Source: Pararheinheimera marina (lineage in GTDB: Bacteria > Pseudomonadota > Gammaproteobacteria > Enterobacterales > Alteromonadaceae). From it: 64,000 nt of DNA. The stretch spans positions 248,001 through 312,000 of the forward strand of contig NZ_JBHSGB010000001.1 in NCBI RefSeq assembly GCF_042654345.1. Direction: 5' to 3'. Under the pieces are notes generated by a model. It searched no databases. It had not been told where the DNA came from and saw only the letters and a program-made list of their open reading frames with translations. Positions 1 to 7,699 of the stretch are shown one piece after another; the first letter of the stretch is position 1; every line of letters starts with the position of its first letter. The translations under genes were made by a program, and so were the position numbers.

Positions 1-1923
1 GTAGCGGTTCAGGTTAATGCGGCCCAAACGCTGCGGCTCCACCAAACTTGGCGACAGGCCCGCCAGCTGCTCCAGATTAAACCAGGCTTCACCGGCCTCA
101 GTGGAATTCACATCTGGCCCAGCAACCAACAACACTCTGGGCTTCTCCACCGGCACAAACCCATTGCTGCCGAGATCCTGGCCTTGCCCAGTTAAACCCG
201 ACTGCACAGCCATAACAGGCAGATTGACTTGCTGCAAGGCGCGTCCGAGTCGCTCGAACCAGTCCGATTCAGTCTGCAGACCCGAGTTGACCACCATGGC
301 ACCGGCTTTAAAGCGATGTTCGCCCCCGGAAGTGCGGGCGACAAAATCTTTACTGGCCGCACGCACCACCACCCCCTGTTCGAGCAGAGCCTGTGCCAGC
401 TGAGGCGCCTTTTGGTCGGCCCAGTCAAACGCATAGGCATAAGCGCCTGCAGCTGGCACAGTTGCGGCGGTTGACCCTGGCTGCCAGGCCTGTGCTTCCA
501 CCGCCGGGCTGCGACCGGTTTTACCGAACTCGATGTTGTAGGCATAAGGCAAAGTCCAGGCCGACACATCGTAAAAGGTATTGTCCGGGAAATTGGTTTC
601 GGTGCTGAACGCAGCTTTTAACAGCAGATACTGTGCTTGTTGCAGCGGCAGGTAGTAGGCCTGTCCTGGCTGATAGGTTACGCCTTTGTACTGCCATTTT
701 TCGGTCAGCGCGTACGCCTTAATATGATGCTTCGCCAGTAAGCCCAATAGCGCCTGCAACCGGCTGGCGTCCTGGTCTTCGGCAATGATATAGCCTTTGT
801 AAGCTTCGTCCGCAGCCAGCCGCTCAGATTCACGGAAAAACGCTTGCTGGTAGTTTTGCAGCACTTTTTTCTGGTTCAGTGCCCCACGCAAGGTCGACAG
901 CGAGGTGATGAACTGATTGTCGATGGTGGTGGCAAAACTCAGAGGCCCATTGATGCTATCCTGCAGATGACCACGGCTGCTGGCCTGTTCAAACAGAATA
1001 CCGATCGATCCATTGACGTCTGGGTAGGTCGAGCCTTTCCCGACATAGAAATCATCAAAACTTTCTTCGGTGTAATAGAGCTTACCTTTACTATCAAAAG
1101 CTTTGGCATGAAACTTAGCAATCTCTGCAGTCAGTTGCTGATTGCGCGCCGGTGTCAGCGGATAAGTGCGGCTTGGAATACCTGGCTGAAAGAAGTAGCT
1201 GCTGTTCGGGCCCATTTCATGGTAATCCCCCATCACTTCTGGCCGCCATTTATAGAATTGTTCGATACGGGCCTGACTTTCCGGGTGCTGCAGTGGCAGC
1301 CAGTCGCGGTTTAAATCAAACCAGTAATGGTTGGGCCGGCCATTTGGCCAAGGTTCAATATGTTCGCGGCTTTGCGGGTCAGCCACTGGTGTTTTGCCTT
1401 TGTGCATATTGGCCCAGGTGGCAAAACGTTCCATACCATCTGGATTCAGGCTGGGCTGGATCAAAATGACTGCATTTTTCAGCCAGTCCTGCACTTCGGG
1501 GTCCTGGCTGGTCAACAGGTGGTGAGCAACCCGCACCGCCGCATTCGGGCCACTGCTTTCATTGCCATGTACGCCATAGCCCAACCAAATCACCAGCGGA
1601 ATATCGCCAGACAGTTCTGTGCCAGCGCTTAGCTGAGCCAAATGCTGCTGACGAATTTGCTCCAGCTTCGCCAGGTTTTCCGGCGCTGAGACAATCAGCT
1701 GTAACAGTGGCTTATGCTCGTGGGTGTGACCAATGACTTCCAGCCGGGCTTTGTCTGACGACGCCGCCAGTTGCTGAAAATACATCTGAATTTGGTCATG
1801 GCGTAAGTGCCAGTCGCCGGACTGAAAACCCAAAAATTGCGCCGGACTTTGTGGCTGAGCCATTGCGATTTGACTGCTGCACCCCAATAACAGCGAACAA
1901 AGTATTAGTTTGAACCTTGGCAT
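1..1923 (-). CDS. M14-family zinc carboxypeptidase, secreted (C-terminus cut off by window edge)
   Basis: The reverse strand is open for 641 codons from an ATG at 1923 to the window edge, so the protein is longer than seen. The first ~23 residues form a signal peptide (hydrophobic LILCSLLLG, cleavage candidate AMA|QP; an LLGC sequence also makes a lipoprotein conceivable). The M14 zinc site is visible: H119 and E122 in GYGVHGNESSG, and a later ligand His in GDYHEMGPNSS. The large form with a long C-terminal region resembles the M14 peptidases often found in Alteromonadales, acting on peptides in the periplasm or outside the cell. AGGAG-like Shine-Dalgarno precedes the ATG. It is divergent from nfuA. 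Substrate cannot be read from sequence. Confidence 0.85.
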   Translation of the reverse strand, partial: MPRFKLILCSLLLGCSSQIAMAQPQSPAQFLGFQSGDWHLRHDQIQMYFQQLAASSDKARLEVIGHTHEHKPLLQLIVSAPENLAKLEQIRQQHLAQLSAGTELSGDIPLVIWLGYGVHGNESSGPNAAVRVAHHLLTSQDPEVQDWLKNAVILIQPSLNPDGMERFATWANMHKGKTPVADPQSREHIEPWPNGRPNHYWFDLNRDWLPLQHPESQARIEQFYKWRPEVMGDYHEMGPNSSYFFQPGIPSRTYPLTPARNQQLTAEIAKFHAKAFDSKGKLYYTEESFDDFYVGKGSTYPDVNGSIGILFEQASSRGHLQDSINGPLSFATTIDNQFITSLSTLRGALNQKKVLQNYQQAFFRESERLAADEAYKGYIIAEDQDASRLQALLGLLAKHHIKAYALTEKWQYKGVTYQPGQAYYLPLQQAQYLLLKAAFSTETNFPDNTFYDVSAWTLPYAYNIEFGKTGRSPAVEAQAWQPGSTAATVPAAGAYAYAFDWADQKAPQLAQALLEQGVVVRAASKDFVARTSGGEHRFKAGAMVVNSGLQTESDWFERLGRALQQVNLPVMAVQSGLTGQGQDLGSNGFVPVEKPRVLLVAGPDVNSTEAGEAWFNLEQLAGLSPSLVEPQRLGRINLNRY

Positions 1924-2019
1924 TACTGCTCCTCTTTGTTTTTGTTTCACCTTAGCAATAAAGCTTCACTGCCGACAAGCGGGGCTGGCAGGGGGGGCAG
2001 AACAGGAGTATCATAGCCA

Positions 2020-2044
2020 TTAACCTAGTAATTTAGTCAGGTAC
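2020..2044 (+). promoter_or_regulatory. Candidate IscR type 1 site in the nfuA leader
   Basis: The right half TAGTCAGGTAC matches the known type 1 IscR half-site YAGTCRRSTAT at 10 of 11 positions. The left half matches ATASYYGACTR at about 7 of 11, and the 3-nt spacer is all A/T. It lies just before the nfuA ATG (2050) and after a TATCAT hexamer at 2009-2014 that could be the -10, a position suited to repression. In E. coli, nfuA (yhgI) is an IscR target, which fits. The match was scored by eye; the left half is weak. Confidence 0.45.
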
Positions 2045-2049
2045 TACCA

Positions 2050-2628
2050 ATGATCAAAATTTCCGAAACCGCTCAGGCCCACTTTAGCAAGCTGCTGGAA
2101 AAGCAGGCCGCTGGCACTAACATCCGGGTCTTTGTGGTCAACCCAGGCACTGTTTCTGCGGAGTGTGGCGTGTCTTACTGCCCTGCAGATGCGGTGGAAA
2201 GTACCGACATTCAGCTGTCATTTAATGGCTTTTTTGCCATTGTGGACGCGGAAAGTGAACCCTTTTTAGTCGATGCAGAAATTGACTTTGTCACTGATCA
2301 AATGGGTTCTCAGCTGACTTTAAAAGCGCCAAACGCCAAAGTACGTAAGGTGGATAACGACGCGCCGTTGAAAGAACGGGTTCAGTATGTGATTGATGCT
2401 GAAATCAATCCTCAGCTGGCCAACCACGGTGGCCGGGTGTCAGTGGTTGAACTGACCAACGATGGTGTGGCCGTGCTGCAGTTTGGCGGCGGCTGTAACG
2501 GTTGCTCTCAAGTTGACCTGACTTTAAAAGAAGGCATTGAGAAAGAACTGTTAAACCGCTTCTCCGGTGAGCTGAATGGCGTGCGGGATGTCACCGATCA
2601 CCAACGTGGTGAGCATTCCTACTATTAA
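2050..2628 (+). CDS. nfuA: Fe-S cluster carrier/biogenesis protein NfuA
   Basis: 192 residues, the normal NfuA length. An N-terminal degenerate A-type (IscA-like) domain (about 1-95) is joined to a C-terminal Nfu domain (about 105-192). The Nfu domain carries the cluster-binding CxxC at C149 and C152 (GGGCNGCSQVDLTLKEGIE), the same positions as in E. coli NfuA. The protein holds a [4Fe-4S] cluster at the dimer interface and passes it to apo-proteins, mainly under oxidative stress or iron limitation. It is a single gene closed by a strong terminator. An IscR-like site overlaps its leader. Confidence 0.97.
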   Translation: MIKISETAQAHFSKLLEKQAAGTNIRVFVVNPGTVSAECGVSYCPADAVESTDIQLSFNGFFAIVDAESEPFLVDAEIDFVTDQMGSQLTLKAPNAKVRKVDNDAPLKERVQYVIDAEINPQLANHGGRVSVVELTNDGVAVLQFGGGCNGCSQVDLTLKEGIEKELLNRFSGELNGVRDVTDHQRGEHSYY

Positions 2629-2642
2629 CTAGTGCACAAGAC

Positions 2643-2668
2643 AAAAGGCCACCCAGTGGCCTTTTGTT
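2643..2668 (+). terminator. Rho-independent terminator of nfuA
   Basis: A perfect 10-bp stem, AAAAGGCCAC (2643-2652) with GTGGCCTTTT (2656-2665), closes a 3-nt loop, and T-rich sequence follows. It starts 15 nt after the nfuA stop and ends before the next gene's start at 2686. The upstream GTG at 2632 is therefore unlikely to be a real start for that gene. Confidence 0.9.
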
Positions 2669-2685
2669 GTTTCTGGGAGTTGCCT

Positions 2686-3696
2686 GTGCTGAAACTAATA
2701 CTGTTTATGATAGCCAGCTGGAGTCTGAGCACTCAGGCCGCCATCATTTTGCAATACCACCATGTCAGCACCAGTACGCCGCGTTCGACCAGTGTCACGC
2801 CAGCTGAATTTCGCAGCCATTTACAGTACTTAAAAGACCATCAGTACCAGGTAATTGGACTGGACCAGCTGATCGCCCAACTGAGCTCAGGTCAAGAGCC
2901 TGCCGCCAATGCCGTAGTGATTACCTTTGATGACGGCTATGACAATATTTATCTGCAGGCCCACCCAATTCTGCAGCAATTTGACTTCCCTTATACCGTG
3001 TTCTTAAGCCCGGCCCTAATTGACCGCCACGAAGGCCCGGTAATGAGCTGGCAGCAAATCAAACAATTACAGGACGATGGCGTGATCATCGCCAATCACA
3101 GCTCATACCACGATCATCTGGCCAAACCGCAGGCCAATGAAAGTCAGGCCGACTGGCTAAAAAGGGTGAAAGCAGATATTGAGCTGGCGCAGCAGCAGCT
3201 GGAACAGCAGTTGGGGATTAAGCATAAATGGCTGGCTTACCCTTATGGCGAATTCAGTGAAACGCTGGAACAGCTGGTTTCGCAGTCAGGTTACATCGGC
3301 ATAGGCCAGCAATCCGGCGCCGTTGGGTTGGCCAGCAGCATGACGCGTTTGCCCCGTTACCCCTCTTCAGGCCAGTATGCCGCGCTGAAACACTTTGCCC
3401 CCAAACTGAAAACACTGGCGATGCCGGTGAAAAAGGCCCTGGCGGCCGATCCGGTTAAAGGGCCAAACCCGCCGACCCTGAGCCTGCAACTGGATTTAAC
3501 CGATCTGAATCCAAAACAGCTGAACTGCTTTAGCAATGGTGAACCTATTGAAGTGACCTGGCTGAGCGCGGACAGCTTCGCCGCCAGAGCGAAGGCACCA
3601 CTGCGCAGCAGCCATAAACGCTATAACTGCACAGCACCATCCCTCAGCCAAAAAGGCTATTTTTACTGGTATTCTCAACCCTGGGTATTGGATTAA
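2686..3696 (+). CDS. Polysaccharide deacetylase (NodB domain, PgaB/IcaB-like), exported
   Basis: I place the start at GTG 2686, six nt after GGGAG. The frame is open from GTG 2632, but that would put the nfuA terminator inside the gene. The product has 336 residues: a signal peptide (VLKLILFMIASWSLSTQA), then a NodB domain. The metal triad is D83 (motif VITFDDGYDN), H138 and H142 (NHSSYHDH), with the later WLAYPYGEFSE motif. It should remove acyl groups from N-acetylhexosamine polymers in the periplasm. The C-terminal ~90 residues, with two Cys near the end, are not a domain I recognise. No pga-type genes are adjacent, so the substrate is open. Confidence 0.85.
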   Translation: MLKLILFMIASWSLSTQAAIILQYHHVSTSTPRSTSVTPAEFRSHLQYLKDHQYQVIGLDQLIAQLSSGQEPAANAVVITFDDGYDNIYLQAHPILQQFDFPYTVFLSPALIDRHEGPVMSWQQIKQLQDDGVIIANHSSYHDHLAKPQANESQADWLKRVKADIELAQQQLEQQLGIKHKWLAYPYGEFSETLEQLVSQSGYIGIGQQSGAVGLASSMTRLPRYPSSGQYAALKHFAPKLKTLAMPVKKALAADPVKGPNPPTLSLQLDLTDLNPKQLNCFSNGEPIEVTWLSADSFAARAKAPLRSSHKRYNCTAPSLSQKGYFYWYSQPWVLD

Positions 3697-3717
3697 GCCT
3701 CACCCAGCGCCAAGTAA

Positions 3718-4353
3718 CTAACCTTCGCTGCGCTCTAATACCAACGGAAAATCGGCCAGTAAAATGTCACTGTTCACCAGTGGCGGCTGGCCAGCTTTCA
3801 TTTCGGGTTTAAACATGGCGACTACATCGGCTTTTGGACTAATCAAGGCAATACTGGCGCTGTGATCCACCAGGTAATGCCCTTCCTGCTGTTGGGGGAT
3901 GGCATACATCAGACCCAGCTGACGCACAAAAGGAAAGAGCGCCGGGTGGTCTGCCGTAAAGGCTTTTAATGCCGGTTGATTAAAATGCTGAACGTACTGC
4001 GCCAATTGTGTCGGCGTATCCCGCTTGGGATCCACAGACACAAACCAGACCTGCACAGGCGTGCTGGTCATTTGTTGCAGTTTAGGCTGCAAACCGGCCA
4101 GTTTGGCCATGGTCAGAGGGCAAATATCCGGGCAGGAGGTGTATCCCACAAACACCAGGGTCCATTGACCACGTAATGCCTCCAGACCAGCTGGCTGTCC
4201 CTGCTGGTCCAGCAAACTAAATTCAGTTAACGGCCTGGCTTTTGGATACACCACAGCCTGTTGTGGCTGCTTAGGGCCCGCCTGCATTTGTGACAACCAG
4301 ACGCCAGCCAACAAGGCCAGCACCAATACCACCCAGAGCGCATACTTATTCAT
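3718..4353 (-). CDS. SCO1/SenC-family copper chaperone for cytochrome oxidase
   Basis: 211 residues. The start is ATG 4353 behind AAGGAAAA; an upstream frame extension has no ribosome site. An N-terminal membrane anchor (about 5-20) is followed by a thioredoxin fold with the Sco copper motif: C74 and C78 in TSCPDICPL, and the distal ligand H164 in LVDHSAS. Sco proteins deliver copper to, or reduce the cysteines of, the CuA centre of subunit II outside the inner membrane. It is the last gene of the cox locus, 19 nt after ctaB, and converges with the deacetylase gene. Confidence 0.95.
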   Translation of the reverse strand: MNKYALWVVLVLALLAGVWLSQMQAGPKQPQQAVVYPKARPLTEFSLLDQQGQPAGLEALRGQWTLVFVGYTSCPDICPLTMAKLAGLQPKLQQMTSTPVQVWFVSVDPKRDTPTQLAQYVQHFNQPALKAFTADHPALFPFVRQLGLMYAIPQQQEGHYLVDHSASIALISPKADVVAMFKPEMKAGQPPLVNSDILLADFPLVLERSEG

Positions 4354-4372
4354 CAGTTTTCCTTTGCCAGTG

Positions 4373-5278
4373 TTAAAACGCGGACCAAAGCCAATAGTGG
4401 TCCGCAAACAACAGCAGGAATAATACCATCAGATGCCAGACCGAGTACTTAAAGGTGGCCATCGCGGTATCGGCTCTGGCATTAAATTTCAATTGCCAGG
4501 CATACCAGACAAAACCGAGATTGAGTACCGTGCTACCCACCAGATACACCAGACCCGTCATCCCCACCAGATAAGGCAGTAAACAGACCAGACAAAGCAT
4601 CAGGGTGTAGAGGAAGATGGCGGTTTTGGTGAACTCAATACCATGAGTCACCGGCAGCATCGGCATATTTACTCTGGCGTAATCATCACGCCGGTGTATT
4701 GCCAGAGCCCAGAAGTGTGGCGGCGTCCAGGTAAAGATAATCATCACCAGCAGCAAGGCATGTGCATGCACTTCTGCCGTCATGGCCGTCCAGCCCAATA
4801 ACGGCGGCATCGCACCTGCCAGGCCGCCTATCACAATATTTTGTGGGGTGGCCCGTTTCAAAAACATGGTGTAGACCACGGCATAACCGAACAGGCTGGC
4901 CAGCGTCAGCCAGGCCGTCAGCGGGTTAACCGCGACAAACAGCAACAAAAAGCCCGCCAGCGCCAGGCCAAAAGAGAACTGCACCGCCTGACTGGTGCTG
5001 ATACGGCCTTTGGCTACGGGTCTGTGATAGGTCCGGGCCATTTGAGCGTCAATGCGTTGGTCCACTACATGGTTCAGCGCTGCCGCAGCGGCGGACAACA
5101 AGCCAATGCCCACAGTGGCGGCCAGCATCAAGCCAAGCGGGGGCAAGTCCGGCCTGGCCAGCACCATACCCACAACAGCCGTCAGCACCAGCAGTGCCAC
5201 AACTTTGGGTTTGGTCAGCTCCAGATAATCACGCCACTGATTGCTGGCAATTCGTTGTAACGGCTGAGTTTTTTGCAT
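4373..5278 (-). CDS. ctaB: Protoheme IX farnesyltransferase (heme O synthase)
   Basis: 301 residues of the UbiA superfamily with about nine membrane segments. The hallmark region ALNHVVDQRIDAQMART followed by RPVAKGRIS is the aspartate-rich prenyl-diphosphate site. It adds a farnesyl group to heme b, giving heme O, the precursor of heme A for CoxA. The start is ATG 5278 (AAGGAG at 7-nt spacing); the in-frame GTG at 5284 lies too close to that site. The first 50 nt overlap the end of ctaA, which implies translational coupling. The same protein is called CyoE when it serves a bo3 oxidase; here the neighbours point to heme A. Confidence 0.95.
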   Translation of the reverse strand: MQKTQPLQRIASNQWRDYLELTKPKVVALLVLTAVVGMVLARPDLPPLGLMLAATVGIGLLSAAAAALNHVVDQRIDAQMARTYHRPVAKGRISTSQAVQFSFGLALAGFLLLFVAVNPLTAWLTLASLFGYAVVYTMFLKRATPQNIVIGGLAGAMPPLLGWTAMTAEVHAHALLLVMIIFTWTPPHFWALAIHRRDDYARVNMPMLPVTHGIEFTKTAIFLYTLMLCLVCLLPYLVGMTGLVYLVGSTVLNLGFVWYAWQLKFNARADTAMATFKYSVWHLMVLFLLLFADHYWLWSAF

Positions 5279-6251
5279 AAACACTCTCCTTGCTTCTGTG
5301 CAGCAGATAACCGCTGCACACCAGACACATCAGTAAATTGGCCGCGACAAAGTTATGGGCAATTGCATTTACAAGCGGCAAATGCAACGCAACATTGGCA
5401 ATACCAAGGCCAATTTGCACCAGCAGCAACAGCCCGATCAGCAGTGAAAACTGCCGCAGCAGCGCCACCCCCTGCCGCCATAGCATCCACAGATACCCCA
5501 CTACCACCAGCGCAGTGACCATAGCCCAGACCCGATGCATCACATGCACTGTGGCCCGCGCATCCAGGCTCATGACGCCAAATTCGTAGCTGTCGTAACC
5601 CAGATGCAATGAAAAAGCTTCGTCAAAATTCAGCCGGTCTGCCCAGCCCGCTTCGCACAGTGGCAGCTGAATGCAGGACAAGGCCGCGTAATTCGCGGAG
5701 GTCCAGCCCCCCAGAGCTATCTGGCCCAGTACCACCAGCAGGACAGGCCAGAACATTAGTTTCATCGTCTGGCTGATCTGCCAGACGGGTCGGGGTTGCT
5801 GCTGCCACCAGTGCACTGCCAGTAAAGACAGCAGAGCAAAACCGCCGAGCAAATGGCCCATTACCACCACAGGATGCAAGGCCAGAGTGACTGTCCACAT
5901 GCCAAGTGCGGCCTGAAACAGCACCAGCGACGACAAGACCATTGGTAAACGACGTTGGCGCAGTCGCCAGCCGTTAATCAGCAGCGCCAGGATCAGCAAG
6001 CCCAATCCACCGGCAAAATACCGATGGATCATTTCGTTCCAGGCTTTGTCTGCTTCCAGCGGCCGATCAGGGAATCTGGCTTCAGCCAGCTCCCGGTGAG
6101 CATCATGCTGTGGCACCTGCAAAAATCCATAACATCCAGGCCAGTCCGGACACCCCAGACCGGCGTCCGTCAGCCTGGTGTAAGCGCCTAGCAAAATCAC
6201 CGCCATCGACCAGAGCACCGCCAGCGTGACCAAAAACTTTTGCAGCCGCAT
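5229..6251 (-). CDS. ctaA: Heme A synthase, COX15/CtaA family
   Basis: 340 residues with about eight membrane segments in two similar halves. Conserved pieces include GAYTRLTDAGLGCPDWPGC near the N-terminus and paired histidines in EMIHRYFAG, VVMGHLLGG, VHVMHRVWA and AIAHNFVAA, the heme ligands of this family. The enzyme oxidises the C8 methyl of heme O to a formyl group, making heme A. Its ATG at 6251 overlaps the stop of the preceding gene (TGATG), and its 3' end overlaps ctaB by 50 nt, so all three are probably co-translated. Confidence 0.95.
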   Translation of the reverse strand: MRLQKFLVTLAVLWSMAVILLGAYTRLTDAGLGCPDWPGCYGFLQVPQHDAHRELAEARFPDRPLEADKAWNEMIHRYFAGGLGLLILALLINGWRLRQRRLPMVLSSLVLFQAALGMWTVTLALHPVVVMGHLLGGFALLSLLAVHWWQQQPRPVWQISQTMKLMFWPVLLVVLGQIALGGWTSANYAALSCIQLPLCEAGWADRLNFDEAFSLHLGYDSYEFGVMSLDARATVHVMHRVWAMVTALVVVGYLWMLWRQGVALLRQFSLLIGLLLLVQIGLGIANVALHLPLVNAIAHNFVAANLLMCLVCSGYLLHRSKESVYAKNSAVTTNCQQSVA

Positions 6252-6748
6252 CAAAGCCCCCTTTCATACTTCAGCAGTTTATTCAGGTCAGCCAGTATGG
6301 CTTTGCCAGTTTGCACGTTCAGTTCACGCTCCAGTGCCACCGGGTAGCTCAATAATCCAAGGCCATGCCTGTCCACCAACACCAACTGACCGCTGTATGC
6401 TTCAGCCCCTGCCGGCAGCGCCTGTTGGGCCACTGCAGGTGCCGTGGCTGCGCCCAACTGCCATAAAGCCAGATAATCCTGCTTGCGGCCAAGCGCCTGA
6501 TACACTTGTTGCTGCAGGTACGCAGCCTCTTCACAACGCATATCACAGCTGGTGTCTGCAGTCAGATAGGCCAGCCGCCAGTGCTGTTTCTCAGCTACCG
6601 CCGGCAATAGCAGCAGCTCTTCGGTAAGCCACTGGCCTTTGTTATTGGTTTTGTCACTAAACCAGCCAAAACTAAGCACCGCCTGCGCCGCGGCCAGCGG
6701 CAACACCAGGCAGACCACAAAAAAAAGTAAAAAACGGGATTTTTTCAT
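6251..6748 (-). CDS. Small membrane-anchored Sco-like thiol protein of the cox locus, uncharacterised
   Basis: 165 residues: an N-terminal signal/anchor (about 5-25), then one domain facing outward. C68 and C72 form CxxxC in TADTSCDMRCEEA, directly after a predicted beta strand, where Sco proteins carry TSCPDIC. H128 in LVDRHGLGLLSYP occupies the place of the Sco distal His. I therefore infer a thioredoxin-fold, Sco-like assembly factor that handles copper or thiols. The locus position between SURF1 and ctaA is typical for short proteins often left as hypothetical. It starts one codon after the SURF1 gene (AGGGAG site) and overlaps ctaA. No function is proven by this sequence. Confidence 0.7.
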   Translation of the reverse strand: MKKSRFLLFFVVCLVLPLAAAQAVLSFGWFSDKTNNKGQWLTEELLLLPAVAEKQHWRLAYLTADTSCDMRCEEAAYLQQQVYQALGRKQDYLALWQLGAATAPAVAQQALPAGAEAYSGQLVLVDRHGLGLLSYPVALERELNVQTGKAILADLNKLLKYERGL

Positions 6749-7465
6749 TCAGAGCTCCCTGCGCCACAAAGCGCCTGCGACTACCAGCACCACCAGTGCC
6801 AACAAGGCCCATTGCACGGCATAAGCCCGGTGTTTTTCAGGCGGCAGCACGACAGCTTGGTAGTGATAACGAAATGAAGATTGCTGTTGATAGACCACAC
6901 CTGTGTAGACAGGCTGAGCCAAAAGCTGACCCAACTCTTGTGGCACCACCTGCTGCATACGCTGTGGCCATAAGCCTGAATTTTCCAGGTTCTGCCCCAA
7001 CAACACGCCCCCCAGACGGGTGCGTAGCAACCCTTGCAATTCAAACTCAGCCGGCACACTAAGCTCAGGTAACTGGTCGCGCCGCGCCGGCGCAGCAACC
7101 CAGCCCAGATTGACCAGCACCAGTGGCATGCTGTTGTCGACCAGCACTGGGATGACCACGTCATAGCCAGCTTTGCCATCCAGCAGTTGATTGTCGAGCA
7201 GCCAGACCGCAGGCTGTTGCCAGACCGCCCGGCCGCTAAGCTGTACACCATCCAGTTGCAATGGATCGGCCAGCGGAAGCTCTCTCCAGGCAACAGGACC
7301 TTGTTGCTGCCAACTGGCCTGTTGCTGCAACAGTTGCTGTTTTTCATCCGCTCGCTGCCATTGCCACAGCGACAACTTGCACAGCAACAAAAAAGCGGCC
7401 AGAGTGAATAGCACCAGCAGCCATTGCGCCAACCGCCACTGCGGCTTCAGGCTCAATGCTGCCAT
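6749..7465 (-). CDS. SURF1-family cytochrome oxidase assembly protein
   Basis: 238 residues with the SURF1 layout: one membrane segment near the N-terminus (about 14-31) ending in LSLWQWQRADEK, a long periplasmic domain, and a second membrane segment at the C-terminus (WALLALVVLVVAGALW). The motif LVNLGWV in the middle is typical. SURF1 helps place heme A in subunit I. AGGGAAA precedes the ATG at 7465. The next gene downstream abuts it, and the DUF2909 gene starts only 24 nt away on the other strand. Confidence 0.92.
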   Translation of the reverse strand: MAALSLKPQWRLAQWLLVLFTLAAFLLLCKLSLWQWQRADEKQQLLQQQASWQQQGPVAWRELPLADPLQLDGVQLSGRAVWQQPAVWLLDNQLLDGKAGYDVVIPVLVDNSMPLVLVNLGWVAAPARRDQLPELSVPAEFELQGLLRTRLGGVLLGQNLENSGLWPQRMQQVVPQELGQLLAQPVYTGVVYQQQSSFRYHYQAVVLPPEKHRAYAVQWALLALVVLVVAGALWRREL

Positions 7466-7489
7466 CTGCTTTCCCTGAAACGAGGTTGT

Positions 7490-7699
7490 ATGCTGATTAA
7501 ATTACTGCTCATAGCGCTGCTGCTCTTTATTGTTTTTAACTTGTTTCGCGCGTTATTTTTGATGATGAAGAATGATCCGAACCAACCACCTATGTCTGTT
7601 TTTCTTGGCCGTCGCCTGATTTGGTCTGTCGCCGTGGTGCTGCTGATTGTGCTGGCACTGGGGTTGGGCCTGATGAGCCCACACCCCAGGCCTTACTAG
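7490..7699 (+). CDS. DUF2909-type twin transmembrane small protein
   Basis: 69 residues from ATG 7490 (GAGG upstream). Two membrane helices (about 2-20 and 42-63) flank a short polar loop, LMMKNDPNQPPMSVFLGRRL. This size and shape fit the DUF2909/twin-TM family, which I recall sitting beside coxC and SURF1 in Pseudomonas too. It runs against the flow of the cox genes: it starts 24 nt from the SURF1 start and its stop is immediately followed by the coxC stop on the other strand. Its promoter must lie within or next to the SURF1 5' end. A role in oxidase assembly is inference from position only. Confidence 0.8.
   Translation: MLIKLLLIALLLFIVFNLFRALFLMMKNDPNQPPMSVFLGRRLIWSVAVVLLIVLALGLGLMSPHPRPY

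Noticed and set aside
2632..2685. Upstream GTG start for the polysaccharide deacetylase
   Set aside because: This would code through the perfect nfuA terminator hairpin; GTG 2686 has GGGAG at good spacing and starts a normal signal peptide.
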